From Pelosinus fermentans JBW45 (lineage in GTDB: Bacteria; Bacillota; Negativicutes; DSM-13327), in the NCBI RefSeq assembly GCF_000271665.2, contig NZ_CP010978.1, positions 3,316,501 to 3,380,500 of the forward strand: a stretch of DNA of 64,000 nucleotides. Direction: 5' to 3'. The notes under the pieces were generated by a model. The model saw nothing but the letters and a program-made list of their open reading frames with translations. It was not told where the DNA came from and did not search any database. Numbering within the stretch: the first letter of the stretch is position 1; every line of letters begins with the position of its first letter. Position numbers and translations under genes: made by a program. This document shows positions 29,135 through 38,554 of this stretch, piece by piece.

Positions 29135-29716
29135 TTATGTTCTTTTCGTTGCTGCTTCTACAATGGATTCAGCAACATCTTTAATCGATTTGCGTTTACT
29201 CATACTATATTGTTGAATGCGACGATAGGCTTCTGTTTCGCTAAGATTGTAAGCATCCATCAAAATTCCTTTCGCACGGTCAAGAATTTTTCGTGTCTCT
29301 AAGGATTGTTTCACATTCTCGAGTTCTTGTTCTAACTCAGCAAACTCTTGAAAACGAGACAAAGCGATCTCGATAGCAGGAAATAAATTCACTTCTTTTA
29401 CAGGCTTCACTAAATAAGCCAGTACACCTGAATCCTTCGCTTTCTCCACAATATCCTTTTGACTAAATGCTGTTAACAATAAAACAGGAGCAAGCTTCTC
29501 ATTGGAAATTATCTTTGCTGCTGTAATACCATCCATCTCAGGCATCTTAATATCCATAATAACCAAATCAGGCCGATATTGACGAACTAAATCAACAGCC
29601 CTCGATCCGTCAGAGGCTTCTGCCACGACCGTATGTCCTGCCTCTTCCAAAAGCTCTTTTAAATCCATCCGAATAATTGATTCATTATCAGCTATAACAA
29701 TCCGCAATGATTCCAT
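29135..29716 (-). CDS. ANTAR-domain response regulator (PdtaR/EutV type)
   Basis: This 193-residue protein starts MESLRIVIADNESIIRMDLK at an ATG with AAAGGAGGAG six bases upstream. The receiver domain has the acceptor Asp in LVIMDIKMPEMDG and Lys in LVKPVKE; the C-terminal ANTAR domain reads KILDRAKGILMDAYNLSETEAYRRIQ. ANTAR proteins bind paired RNA hairpins and prevent transcription termination. It begins one base after the kinase gene ends, so it pairs with that kinase. No obvious two-hairpin ANTAR target was recognised next to it. Targets are unknown. Confidence 0.93.
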   Translation of the reverse strand: MESLRIVIADNESIIRMDLKELLEEAGHTVVAEASDGSRAVDLVRQYRPDLVIMDIKMPEMDGITAAKIISNEKLAPVLLLTAFSQKDIVEKAKDSGVLAYLVKPVKEVNLFPAIEIALSRFQEFAELEQELENVKQSLETRKILDRAKGILMDAYNLSETEAYRRIQQYSMSKRKSIKDVAESIVEAATKRT

Positions 29717-29717
29717 T

Positions 29718-31139
29718 CTAAACTCCTCCTTTCGCCTTACGGGGAATGGTAATACAAGCATGAGTACCATTATCCGTGTATAATGCAAAACTACCGCCAA
29801 CATCGCTCTCAATCAGTGTTCGTACAATTTGCAATCCCAAACTGTTGGATAATTGGGGATTAAAGCTCGGTGGCATGCCAATGCCATTATCATAGATTTC
29901 GATTTTATATTCATCTTCCAGGGTACTAATGTCAACCCCAATGATGCCTTCATGCCGACCTACAAAACCATGTTCGATGGAGTTTTGGATCAGCTCATTA
30001 ATAACCAGAGCTAAACTACTAGCCTGCTCCGAGGGAAATACCACTGTCTCACCATTAAAAATAGTTTGTAAATTAAAGTCTGGTTCCAGCATATTTTGAA
30101 TAACTAGGTCGAGAATATTTCTAGCCACTTCTGCTACATCGATAAATTCTGCATCCTGTTGTGATAAAAATTCATGAACAACAGAAATACTAGAAATTCG
30201 ATTCACACTCTCCCGTAGAGCAGCTTTTACTTCCTGGGATTTCGTACGCCTTGACTGCAGCCGCAGTAAACTGGCAATGGTCTGTAAATTATTTTTCACC
30301 CGATGGTGTATTTCTTGAATGACTGCTGATTTTATTAATAGTTCTTTTTCTTTCTTTTTTACCTCGGTAACATCTGTTAAAATTACAACCGTACAGGCTG
30401 TAACTTGATTTACAACTATGGGAATTGCCCTTTGTACCAATACCATATTGCCTGCTGACAATTCTGCCTCACAAGGCTCTTGAATGGTCATAGCCTTTTG
30501 GGCTAACCCCATATTGGCCTGGCGCTCATAAATGCGCCGACCGACAATATTACCTACAGCTAATACCTTATATATACTATCAGCAGTTGAATTAGCAAAA
30601 ATGATTTTACCATGCTCATTTACAATGAGAATACCATCACTGGCAGACAAGGAACGATATTGCTTGCTGCTGCTTGGTATTTTCACCGTCGATAAAAGAA
30701 GTTGTGCGGTTTCAACCAAGAGTTGATGCCCATGTACGTGAGCTTCTTCCATGCTAGATTCAAAACTGACAGCAGCAATTACATTACCGCTAGCATCTCG
30801 CACCGGGTAGACCTGCATTTCCATCCACATACCCAGAGCCCATTCCCGTTGCCCATGAATCGCTTCTCCCATGGAGATACTTCGCCATATAAGCGGCTCC
30901 TCTAAGGCATAGACAGTTGTCCCCAATAAGCTGGGCTTATGCTGCACATAGCTGGTATTGGGTTTTATTTGCGCTGCAATAACCAAAAAGTTCTCCATAC
31001 GCGCTTTCGTATATAAGGTAACTTGGGCGTGCGCCAAGTCACTTGCTAATCCCAATACGGTGCAAATTGTATCTAGCACTGCAATTTGCGCTGGGGCTAA
31101 TGTAGTTACTTTTCGACAAATATCTCCAGCCACTCCCAT
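29718..31139 (-). CDS. Sensor histidine kinase, PdtaS type (GAF-like, PAS, HisKA_2)
   Basis: A soluble 473-residue kinase. Order of parts: an N-terminal GAF-like sensor (1-150; LLGTTVYALEEPLIWRSISM), a PAS domain (about 165-275; GILIVNEHGKIIFANS), then a HisKA_2 box VIQEIHHRVKNNLQTIASLL and an HATPase with NELIQNSIEHGF and YDNGIGMP. No membrane segment is seen. The ATG at 31139 follows GGAGGTACAA; four upstream codons are rejected. This architecture with an ANTAR partner is the PdtaS/PdtaR or EutW/EutV arrangement; the signal is unknown. Confidence 0.92.
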   Translation of the reverse strand: MGVAGDICRKVTTLAPAQIAVLDTICTVLGLASDLAHAQVTLYTKARMENFLVIAAQIKPNTSYVQHKPSLLGTTVYALEEPLIWRSISMGEAIHGQREWALGMWMEMQVYPVRDASGNVIAAVSFESSMEEAHVHGHQLLVETAQLLLSTVKIPSSSKQYRSLSASDGILIVNEHGKIIFANSTADSIYKVLAVGNIVGRRIYERQANMGLAQKAMTIQEPCEAELSAGNMVLVQRAIPIVVNQVTACTVVILTDVTEVKKKEKELLIKSAVIQEIHHRVKNNLQTIASLLRLQSRRTKSQEVKAALRESVNRISSISVVHEFLSQQDAEFIDVAEVARNILDLVIQNMLEPDFNLQTIFNGETVVFPSEQASSLALVINELIQNSIEHGFVGRHEGIIGVDISTLEDEYKIEIYDNGIGMPPSFNPQLSNSLGLQIVRTLIESDVGGSFALYTDNGTHACITIPRKAKGGV

Positions 31140-31274
31140 TTGTACCTCCAACTATTACTTAAAAATAATTGCGAATACCTGCTCTATTACTTTGTTTATA
31201 CTTATTCCACTTATTATATAAAAATTCCTTGTCGTGGAATTTTCAAACTTTTATTTTACATTTTACTCCATATG

Positions 31275-32345
31275 TTAAGTCACTATTTCCCTTGCGCCTA
31301 ATTTCAAAGAAGGTTTTGCATTCAAATGCAAATCGGCATAATCGCCTATTTGATGCTGATAATAGGCTCTGCAAGCAATCATGGCAGCATTGTCAGTACA
31401 CAATATAGGATCTGGATAGTAGAAGGATATCCCTGCCTGTTGGCATTCATACCCTACTTTAGCTTTAAGACCACTATTGGCAGCTACACCTCCAGCAAGA
31501 ACAATCTGCCCTACACCACAGACAGCCGCAGCTTGAAGACTTTTACTAACCAGCACATCAATTACAGCTGCCTGAAAACTAGCCGCTACATCTGCTGTAT
31601 TTATTTCTTCTTGTTTTTGCGCTGCACTATTTAAATAGTTTAACACTGCCGATTTTAACCCGCTAAAGCTAAATTCAAAGCTATTTTTTCCTGATAGCGC
31701 ACGAGGAAAAGCAATGGCTTCCGGATTACCTTTAGCAGCCAAAGCATCAATATAAGGACCTCCAGGGTAAGGCAGTTTCATCACCCTTGCGACTTTATCA
31801 AAAGCTTCCCCTGCCGCGTCATCCCGCGTCTGGCCTAATAATGTAAATTCATTATACCCCTTCACATGTACTAAGGAAGTATGCCCCCCCGATACTACTA
31901 AAGCCATGAACGGCGGCTCTAATTTCGGGTGAGCCAAAAAATTGGCAAAAATATGTCCCTCTAAATGATTCACGCCAACGAGAGGTATCCCTGCAGCAAA
32001 AGATAAGGCTTTTGCTACTGATACACCAACTAGTAATGCTCCCACCAGACCTGGTCCATAGGTAACTCCAATCGCTGAAATATCAGTTAATGCTATCCCA
32101 GCCTCTTTTAGTGCTTGATCGATCACTGGGAGTACATTTTCAATATGTTTACGAGAAGCAATCTCAGGCACAACTCCACCATATTTTTGGTGTACTGGAA
32201 TCTGGGAAGAAATAATATTCGATAAAACAATGCGTCCATCAGCCACTACTGCTGCAGATGTTTCATCACAACTGGTTTCTAGAGCCAGTGTTAAACAGGG
32301 TTTTCTGGTTTCTTGCTGCGTATTTTCCAAAACAAAGGCCTCCAT
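31275..32345 (-). CDS. tsaD: tRNA N6-adenosine threonylcarbamoyltransferase
   Basis: TsaD transfers the threonylcarbamoyl group to A37 of ANN-decoding tRNAs, with TsaB and TsaE. The 356-residue ASKHA-fold protein shows [15 protein letters not shown], the metal-binding [13 protein letters not shown] (His-x3-His), [10 protein letters not shown] and [13 protein letters not shown]. It is the last gene of the thiL-tsaE-tsaB-rimI-tsaD run, 118 bases after rimI. Confidence 0.96.
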   Translation of the reverse strand: MEAFVLENTQQETRKPCLTLALETSCDETSAAVVADGRIVLSNIISSQIPVHQKYGGVVPEIASRKHIENVLPVIDQALKEAGIALTDISAIGVTYGPGLVGALLVGVSVAKALSFAAGIPLVGVNHLEGHIFANFLAHPKLEPPFMALVVSGGHTSLVHVKGYNEFTLLGQTRDDAAGEAFDKVARVMKLPYPGGPYIDALAAKGNPEAIAFPRALSGKNSFEFSFSGLKSAVLNYLNSAAQKQEEINTADVAASFQAAVIDVLVSKSLQAAAVCGVGQIVLAGGVAANSGLKAKVGYECQQAGISFYYPDPILCTDNAAMIACRAYYQHQIGDYADLHLNAKPSLKLGAREIVT

Positions 32346-32427
32346 CTTTCTATCATTCCAATCAATACAATAATAGTCACATTCTTACCCACTATGACAT
32401 ATTGTAAGTATCATCAATCACCCTATA

Positions 32428-32451
32428 AGCCACGAAAGTGGCTCTTTTTTT
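32428..32451 (+). terminator. Plus-strand terminator-like hairpin between rimI and tsaD
   Basis: AGCCAC-GAAA-GTGGCT followed by C and seven T on the plus strand. On the minus strand, where the flanking genes are transcribed, no T-run follows. It would act on antisense transcripts. Confidence 0.5.
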
Positions 32452-32463
32452 ATCGAAATTTCC

Positions 32464-32910
32464 TTATAACTTCTCGCACCACATAATGAGTGCATCTTCT
32501 TTGGTATCCGTATAATAATTACGCCGTCTTCCTTGGGAAGTAAAACCAAATTTACTATATAGACCTTGAGCAACCGTATTAGAAGCTCGCACCTCCAAGG
32601 TCATTCTAACCGCTCCCCTATTCTTCGCATGTTCAAGAAGAGCGGACATTAATCTTTCGCCTAGTCTTTTCCCTCTATATGTAGGTAAAATCGCTACATT
32701 CGTAACATGTGCTTCATCTACAATGAGCCACATACCTGCATAGCCAATGATTTTACCAGCCTCTACCATCACCAGATAGTAGGACAATTCATTGTTCATT
32801 TCATTGACAAATCCCTCGCGAGACCAGGGAGTCGTAAAGGATTGCTGCTCTACTGCAAGAACACCATCAATATCAAGCGTATTCATACGCCGTACCATCA
32901 TTACGGTCAT
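32464..32910 (-). CDS. rimI: Ribosomal-protein-alanine N-acetyltransferase
   Basis: A 148-residue GNAT acetyltransferase with VTNVAILPTYRGKRLGERLM (acetyl-CoA-binding R-x-x-G-x-G/A) and LEVRASNTVAQGLYSKFGF. RimI acetylates the N-terminus of ribosomal protein S18 in Escherichia coli. The ATG at 32910 has GGAG seven bases upstream and overlaps the tsaB stop (ATGA). The clustering tsaE-tsaB-rimI-tsaD is common in Firmicutes and supports the name. Confidence 0.93.
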   Translation of the reverse strand: MTVMMVRRMNTLDIDGVLAVEQQSFTTPWSREGFVNEMNNELSYYLVMVEAGKIIGYAGMWLIVDEAHVTNVAILPTYRGKRLGERLMSALLEHAKNRGAVRMTLEVRASNTVAQGLYSKFGFTSQGRRRNYYTDTKEDALIMWCEKL

Positions 32911-33614
32911 TTGCCGACTCCATGACGACACTCCCACAAAACCTCAGCTTCTGAACGTCTAATATATAAAGGTTCTAAACCCATTACATCATGTCGCACT
33001 CCTTGTTTGATCAGTTTGTATCCTAAACCGGCAACACTACTGGCTCGCTGGATAACCACATGAGGTGCAGCAAGTATTAGATTTTTTCCAATCTGTTCTA
33101 TTTTGTCACGATACATGACCGCAGATTCTCCCATTACTACTACAGGTCTTTCCTGCTGGCTCAAACTCTCTAAAGCAGCGGTAACCTCTGTCACAATCGC
33201 TGGCTGTATCTCTTTTAATTCTCCCTGATGCCATTCAAATAAGGCCTGATAGACATTTCCCTTTTGTGCATCCAGCATAGGAGCCAGAATCACTCCGGGA
33301 ACCGGACAGCCGTAAGCCATGGCTGCCAGAGTGGGTACGCCAACCACAGGAATCTGTAAAGCATAGGCTAAGGTTTTAGCCGTAGATAAACCAATTCTAA
33401 GACCTGTAAACGAGCCAGGTCCAATACTGACAGCTACCCCCTTAAGATCCGCTTTAGCCACCTGAGCCATATCCAGTAGTTTAGCAATATGAGGCATTAA
33501 TAATTCAGAATGTGTTTTTTTTGTTTGTAATGTAATCTCAGCCAATACGTTGTCCACAGTTGCTAAAGCAACACTGGACACCAATGTAGCTGTATCTATC
33601 GCAAGAATTGGCAT
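32907..33614 (-). CDS. tsaB: tRNA threonylcarbamoyladenosine biosynthesis protein TsaB
   Basis: TsaB is the inactive ASKHA partner that stabilises TsaD. The 235-residue protein begins MPILAIDTATLVSSVALATV and shows ISIGPGSFTGLRIGLSTAKT, the standard signature. It overlaps tsaE by 19 bases and rimI by four. Confidence 0.95.
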   Translation of the reverse strand: MPILAIDTATLVSSVALATVDNVLAEITLQTKKTHSELLMPHIAKLLDMAQVAKADLKGVAVSIGPGSFTGLRIGLSTAKTLAYALQIPVVGVPTLAAMAYGCPVPGVILAPMLDAQKGNVYQALFEWHQGELKEIQPAIVTEVTAALESLSQQERPVVVMGESAVMYRDKIEQIGKNLILAAPHVVIQRASSVAGLGYKLIKQGVRHDVMGLEPLYIRRSEAEVLWECRHGVGK

Positions 33615-34087
33615 GTCTGTTTCAGCTCCTCACAAAGTTGTTCATAAGTAGCTCCAAGTGCCCGTACCTGTAAGACTCTGTCCTCTACGCTACCTTCATT
33701 TTTCTCAAAGTTCGAACGTATCTCAATCCATAAATATTCATCAGGCAGCTCCTCAGGGAACTTGTCTGCCCACTCAATGATCGAAAGCCCATCCGCTTCC
33801 GTATATTCATAAAAACCAATATCAAATAATTCCCCAGCATTTTCTAATCGGTATAAATCAAAATGATATACAGGAAAACGCCCTTCATATACATTTAAAA
33901 TGGTGAAAGTGGGACTATGTACGCTTTCTGCTATGCCCAATCCTTCTGCTAACCCCTGTACCAATAAGGTTTTTCCAGCCCCTAGATCTCCAACCAAACA
34001 TACTACCTTCCCTGCAGATAGCACCTTAGCTAAACATTTGCCAAACGCAGATGTTTCCTCAGGGGAAGTTGTTTTAAATTCCAGCAT
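33596..34087 (-). CDS. tsaE: tRNA threonylcarbamoyladenosine biosynthesis ATPase TsaE
   Basis: The 163-residue P-loop ATPase has GDLGAGKTLLVQGLAEGLG (Walker A), HSPTFTILNVYEG, and VYHFDLYRL. It drives release or cycling of the TsaBD complex. It lies 28 bases after thiL and overlaps tsaB by 19 bases. Confidence 0.95.
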   Translation of the reverse strand: MLEFKTTSPEETSAFGKCLAKVLSAGKVVCLVGDLGAGKTLLVQGLAEGLGIAESVHSPTFTILNVYEGRFPVYHFDLYRLENAGELFDIGFYEYTEADGLSIIEWADKFPEELPDEYLWIEIRSNFEKNEGSVEDRVLQVRALGATYEQLCEELKQTCQFLR

Positions 34088-34115
34088 ACGAAAAAATTCC
34101 TCCTAATTACCTAGC

Positions 34116-35114
34116 CTACTGGCGAAAATGATTATATCCTTTAGGTTCTAGCAGTGACTCTGCTCCATCTTTATCCACCAATAGCACACCATGTCTTTCC
34201 TCAATCACTTCACCAATAACCGTCAGCTTAGTACCAAGATCAGCTTGGGATAACAGTGAAAATTGCTGCGGTGGAATCGTAAAGACCAATTGATAATCTT
34301 CACCACCATATAATGCGTACTCTAGACCATCTTTCCCCAAAGCACGGGCTGCAGCATATACTTCTGCCGACAAGGGAATCATCTCAGCATAGATTCGCAT
34401 CCCTACATTACTCGCCCTGGCAATCTCATTGGCTTCACTTGCCAAACCATCACTAATATCATTCATACTTGTTGAACCAGAAGACGCAAGCATCGCTCCT
34501 GCTGTAACTTGCGGTCTTGGTGTTACATGTCTTGTCACTAAAGGCTGAAAGAATCCATGCTCCGTCCATTTTCCCTGCTGTAAGAGCTCTAATCCACATC
34601 CCGAGTCACCTAATGCACCCGTTACAACCACTAAATCTCCTACACCAGCTCCCGAACGCCGCTGGAGCTTCTTTGGATCTACTTCACCCATTGCCGTTAC
34701 ATTAATCACCAATCCATTGGGACTCGATACAGTATCCCCACCGACTATATTAACACCAAACTCATGGCAAATTTCTTTCATACCCTCATATAAGGATACA
34801 ACAAAGTCTACAGACAAATAGCTAGGCAAAGCGATAGATATAACAACATGGGTTGGCTGTCCTCCCATTGCTGCAATATCACTTAGGTTTACTGCAATCG
34901 ATTTATACCCTAACTGCCAGGCACTGGTAGTAGATAGATCAAAGTGGACCATCTCTACCAGCATATCCGTAGTAACCAATTGCAATTGATGAGGAGCTGG
35001 TATCAGAGCTGCTGCATCATCCCCAATTCCAATTACTACATTTTCCTTGTTATGAATCGTATTGACCTTTATCAGATCAATTAAAGCAAACTCTCCCAAT
35101 TTTTTAATTTCCAT
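34116..35114 (-). CDS. thiL: Thiamine monophosphate kinase
   Basis: ThiL makes thiamine pyrophosphate, the ligand of the riboswitches at 12 kb. The 332-residue PurM-like fold protein shows VIGIGDDAAAL, VTTDMLVEMVHFD, NLSDIAAMGGQP and GGDTVSSPNGLVI with its metal-binding aspartates. It is separate from the thi operon and instead heads the tsa cluster, an arrangement common in Firmicutes. No riboswitch precedes it. Confidence 0.95.
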   Translation of the reverse strand: MEIKKLGEFALIDLIKVNTIHNKENVVIGIGDDAAALIPAPHQLQLVTTDMLVEMVHFDLSTTSAWQLGYKSIAVNLSDIAAMGGQPTHVVISIALPSYLSVDFVVSLYEGMKEICHEFGVNIVGGDTVSSPNGLVINVTAMGEVDPKKLQRRSGAGVGDLVVVTGALGDSGCGLELLQQGKWTEHGFFQPLVTRHVTPRPQVTAGAMLASSGSTSMNDISDGLASEANEIARASNVGMRIYAEMIPLSAEVYAAARALGKDGLEYALYGGEDYQLVFTIPPQQFSLLSQADLGTKLTVIGEVIEERHGVLLVDKDGAESLLEPKGYNHFRQ

Positions 35115-35261
35115 CTTACACCTACCTAATCGCCAAACAGTATAAATGTATTAAAATTCTGTTTTACAAGTTTGAAATCCTGCATGTGCAACAATCTTAT
35201 AAAAAATATTTTTTATTACCATTTGCCTTATTATTCACCGTATCGATCTGCTAAAATACAT

Positions 35262-35295
35262 AAAAGCAGCAATCTAACTTTAGATTGCTGCTTTT
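35262..35295 (-). terminator. Terminator of the amidase-GerMN operon
   Basis: AAAAGCAGCAATCTAA pairs with its perfect complement around a two-base centre; it lies just after the GerMN stop codon. The stem ends in TTTT on both strands. The spacer to thiL has no gene. Confidence 0.88.
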
Positions 35296-35302
35296 AGAAG
35301 TA

Positions 35303-35884
35303 TTATTTACTTTTTTTAATTATGTTCTCAGATCGGCTTAAAGGTTCTCCAATATCCATATGACCTGATATCGTATCAATCTTTTTACCCTCTACCAGAA
35401 TTTGCACTTTTTGTATATCATGAAACTCGGTTAACGTATTGACAATGGCACCTACCAGCAATATTTCTAAGGCAGAACCACCCTTATTATTCTTCACTAA
35501 ACTATCATTAAAATCAACATAGGCAATATGATCCTTGACCAAAATATTCCGCAACTTAGTTCCTGCCGGAAATACAGCGACTAAATCAGGGTTCTTGGTT
35601 CCTGCTATTAATAACTCCATGGCAGTTTGCGCTGGATGGCTATTCTTCGGAACCACATATTTCTCACCTATCAAATTCGCCGCATCTTTTGTTGCGAAAT
35701 ATACTATCATGGTCATCGTATCTTGTCCTGGATTGACCGTTTTGCCTGGCTCTATTCCTGTTTGGGAATTTTCATTTTGCACATTCGGCACTGTTGGCGA
35801 CTGAGGAGCAGCCGTATCGCAGCCACCCAGCATTATGGACAGCATGAGCAACATGCTTACTAAAGCGATTCTTTTACCAAACAT
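35303..35884 (-). CDS. GerMN-domain lipoprotein
   Basis: A 193-residue lipoprotein: signal peptide with lipobox MLGGC (Cys22), a low-complexity linker, and a GerMN domain (about 58-190; MIVYFATKDAANLIGEKY, TKLRNILVKDHIAYVDFN, ALEILLVGAIVNTLTEF). In Bacillus GerM is needed for engulfment-stage sporulation and germination. It shares a TAATG overlap with the upstream amidase, so both are probably made together and act at the cell wall. Spore specificity is inferred. Confidence 0.9.
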   Translation of the reverse strand: MFGKRIALVSMLLMLSIMLGGCDTAAPQSPTVPNVQNENSQTGIEPGKTVNPGQDTMTMIVYFATKDAANLIGEKYVVPKNSHPAQTAMELLIAGTKNPDLVAVFPAGTKLRNILVKDHIAYVDFNDSLVKNNKGGSALEILLVGAIVNTLTEFHDIQKVQILVEGKKIDTISGHMDIGEPLSRSENIIKKSK

Positions 35885-37038
35885 TATAAGCCACCTCCCT
35901 TTTTAGCGGCTTGAGCAAAAAAGTCATCCAATCCCTGCACAATCCCTTGCGCCAGTTTCTGCTGGAATTGTGGAGTACTCAACAATTTTTCTTCATCAGG
36001 ATTAGAAATAAAACCTAACTCAGCCAAAACAGAAGGCATTTTGGTTTTTTTGATTACATAAAATCCTGCGGCATTAATTCCACGATCTTGCAGTCCCCCG
36101 GTTTTAACCAAGTTATCTTGAATACAATTTGCCAACAAGATATCATAATTACTCTTCTGATAATAATAAGTAGCTGTACCGCCTACGCTGGGACTGGTGA
36201 AGGCATTAATATGCAGGCTGACAAATACGTCTGCCTTATTGTTGTTTGCCCCCAAAGTTCTAGCATTTAATTCATCAACGGCACTAGCATTCGGTCCAAA
36301 GACATCTACATCTGTCTTTCTGGTCATTAATACTTTAGCGCCTGCCTTTTCTAGTAAAGCCTGTACCTTTTGTGCTACTGCCAAAGTCACAGTCTTTTCC
36401 TGCAATTTGTTGGGACCAATGGCGCCTGGATCACTGCCACCATGCCCAGGGTCAATAGCAATCACTTTATTCCTTAAACCAGCAGTAAAGTTATACTCAA
36501 CCTTAGGTACGACTTGATTCACATCAATTACCACACGAAAGGTCTTATTATTAATTGCGTCACTTTTCAAAGTAAATACTTTGTAGTCACTATCCTCAAT
36601 CATAGTAGATAAGTCCACTATAACTTGACTGTTGGTATTATCTTTTTTAATAAATCGAACCTTGTCCGCAATTTTGCCATCTAAATCTACTAAATTATTA
36701 ACATTTCCCACTGCTGCACCATTAATATCAATAACTAACTGAGAGCCTTTTGTCCCATCCAGCTTGCTGCTGACTCTCACGGCATCCTTGGTATCAATTA
36801 CTAAGCGTAATTTACTGGTCCCTTCCACAGCATCTTTATGTACTAGCCACCGAACATTGATTAACTGATTGTTACCAGAAAGTTTTGTCTGCGATAGCGC
36901 TGTTGCTTTCAGTGAAGTTATAGCTGCCGCTGGTTTAGCCCCTGGTCTATTATCATTTAACGCCGCCATACCAACCTGAGGCACCAAAAATAGCATCAAG
37001 AATAGCAGACTTAAGAAAGCAGAACGAAATCGACGCAA
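35884..37038 (-). CDS. N-acetylmuramoyl-L-alanine amidase with AMIN domain
   Basis: A secreted 384-residue cell-wall hydrolase. A signal peptide (1-25) is followed by an AMIN domain (about 58-160) and an Amidase_3 domain (about 190-375) with zinc-binding IAIDPGHGGSDPGAIG, VFVSLHINAF and catalytic Glu in VLAELGFISNPDEE. It cleaves the bond between MurNAc and L-Ala. Coupled to the GerMN lipoprotein. Confidence 0.93.
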   Translation of the reverse strand: MRRFRSAFLSLLFLMLFLVPQVGMAALNDNRPGAKPAAAITSLKATALSQTKLSGNNQLINVRWLVHKDAVEGTSKLRLVIDTKDAVRVSSKLDGTKGSQLVIDINGAAVGNVNNLVDLDGKIADKVRFIKKDNTNSQVIVDLSTMIEDSDYKVFTLKSDAINNKTFRVVIDVNQVVPKVEYNFTAGLRNKVIAIDPGHGGSDPGAIGPNKLQEKTVTLAVAQKVQALLEKAGAKVLMTRKTDVDVFGPNASAVDELNARTLGANNNKADVFVSLHINAFTSPSVGGTATYYYQKSNYDILLANCIQDNLVKTGGLQDRGINAAGFYVIKKTKMPSVLAELGFISNPDEEKLLSTPQFQQKLAQGIVQGLDDFFAQAAKKGGGL

Positions 37039-37103
37039 TTTATAACACCTCCGTTTGTCACCACAAGTTTATTATTTTTATAGGCAAATCACTCTCAATA
37101 CAC

Positions 37104-37148
37104 ATATATCATACATAATGTTTCAAAAAAATGCATAGTATGATATAT
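37104..37148 (-). promoter_or_regulatory. Inverted repeat in the amidase promoter region
   Basis: ATATATCATAC and its exact complement are separated by 23 bases, overlapping the best promoter-like sequence (TTGAAA) upstream of the amidase gene. It may be an operator; AT-rich chance pairing is possible. Confidence 0.35.
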
Positions 37149-37238
37149 TGTTTTACAATTCGTGCCTACTAACAAAAATCCTGCAGGACTTTCGGGTATA
37201 AGGATAAAAAAATCAAAAAAATCTACTTTGTTGATTTT

Positions 37239-37283
37239 AAAGAGGGCCGCAGCTGCAATAAACCACAGCTACAGCCCTCTTTG
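37239..37283 (-). terminator. Terminator of the rbs operon
   Basis: AAAGAGGGC and GCCCTCTTT arms with an inner AGCTG/CAGCT stem, about 20 bases after the rbsB stop. The weak T-run is AAAGAGGGC's complement tail. Confidence 0.75.
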
Positions 37284-37304
37284 TGACACAGGCATATTCT
37301 ATTT

Positions 37305-38261
37305 TTATTTCGTGATATTTTCCAATTTAACCATATACTCCATAGGCACCTCTTTCTTATTGATCAAGTCAACGGCATATTTTACACCATAGTAACCTTG
37401 ATCATCAGGTTTTTGATCCACAGTTGATGCCATTTTTCCTTCTTTAATGTATACTTTCGCTTGGTCTAAAGCATCATACGCTGTTACTATTATTTTCCCG
37501 GATTTACCAACACCATCAATGGCTTGAATGGCACCGAAAGCCATCATATCATTAGCACAAAATACCCCATTGAGATCTGGATTTGCCTGCAGAATGTTTG
37601 TCATTACGTTGAGACCTTCTTCAGTCTTCCAATTTGCAGATTGAGAAGCGACGATTTGGATATCTTTGTACTCAGCAAATGCTTTTTCAGCTCCATTCTT
37701 TCTTCCCTCTGCATTATCGACTCCCTGAATACCTTCTATGATGGCCACTTTCCCTTTCCCTTTCAGCTGCTCAGCCAAATATTTACCTGCAAGATAACCA
37801 CCATCAATATTACTGGCACCAACATACGGAATGGGTTTAAGTCCAGCCGCTTTCGCTGCATCGCCATCAATACGATTATCAATATTAATAATTGGAATTC
37901 CCGCATCCTGCGCCTTTTTCAAAACAGGTACGATTTCTTTTGAACCGCCTGGAGCAATACATATTGCATCCACTTTTGTCGCAATCATATTTTCTACAAT
38001 GGCAATTTGCTGTTCAATTGAAGTTTCTTCTTGCCCTACCTGGACTTCCAATTTCACACCTAATTCTTTCCCAGCTTTTTGAGCGCCTTTCTCCATACTG
38101 ATAAAAAACGGATTACTTAACGTTTTCATAACAAAGCCAATTTTTAATTCCTTTTTGTCCGCCTTCGCAGCAGGTTTGTCGCTGCCAGAACTGCCGCATC
38201 CAGTTACTAAAGATGCCAGTAAACCTACTCCCACCAGAATCGCTACTGTTTTTTTGTACAT
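37305..38261 (-). CDS. rbsB: Ribose ABC transporter substrate-binding lipoprotein
   Basis: The 318-residue protein has a lipoprotein signal with LVTGCGSSGSD (Cys22) and a type I periplasmic-binding fold: FVMKTLSNPFFISMEKGAQK at the start, INIDNRIDGDAA and IVTAYDALDQAKV near ligand residues. It captures ribose outside the membrane. A GGGGGAGAA ribosome site precedes the ATG. Unusually, a 293-base spacer separates it from rbsC. Confidence 0.94.
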   Translation of the reverse strand: MYKKTVAILVGVGLLASLVTGCGSSGSDKPAAKADKKELKIGFVMKTLSNPFFISMEKGAQKAGKELGVKLEVQVGQEETSIEQQIAIVENMIATKVDAICIAPGGSKEIVPVLKKAQDAGIPIINIDNRIDGDAAKAAGLKPIPYVGASNIDGGYLAGKYLAEQLKGKGKVAIIEGIQGVDNAEGRKNGAEKAFAEYKDIQIVASQSANWKTEEGLNVMTNILQANPDLNGVFCANDMMAFGAIQAIDGVGKSGKIIVTAYDALDQAKVYIKEGKMASTVDQKPDDQGYYGVKYAVDLINKKEVPMEYMVKLENITK

Positions 38262-38554
38262 AAGTTGATTCTCCCCCTCTTTTTAAACTCGCTGTGCTAC
38301 TGTTCTTGCAAGCAGTAAAGGACTCTTTTGCCGCTTACGATTCTTTTGAATCTTCAAGACGAATTCGCTATAAATATTCTCACCTTCATAAGAAAGGCTG
38401 AGGGCGCCTTAGTCTGATGATTCAAGCTCGACTAGGCTAAAATGACGCCAAGCATCATTCTAGTCCTGGCCTTTGGTGTATATAACAACCTTACGAAAGA
38501 AATACAATAAGATTGTTTACCAACAAGGTCTACACAAATTAAGCTTATATGTTG
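38262..38554 (-). other. 293-base spacer between rbsC and rbsB
   Basis: No open frame with a ribosome site was found. The sequence is less AT-rich than usual spacers (GGCCAGGACTAG, GGCGCCCTCAGCC on the minus strand) and shows several short complementary segments, including TTGAAGATTCAA. It may be a structured leader of rbsB or hold a separate promoter; I could not match it to a known RNA family. Confidence 0.35.
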
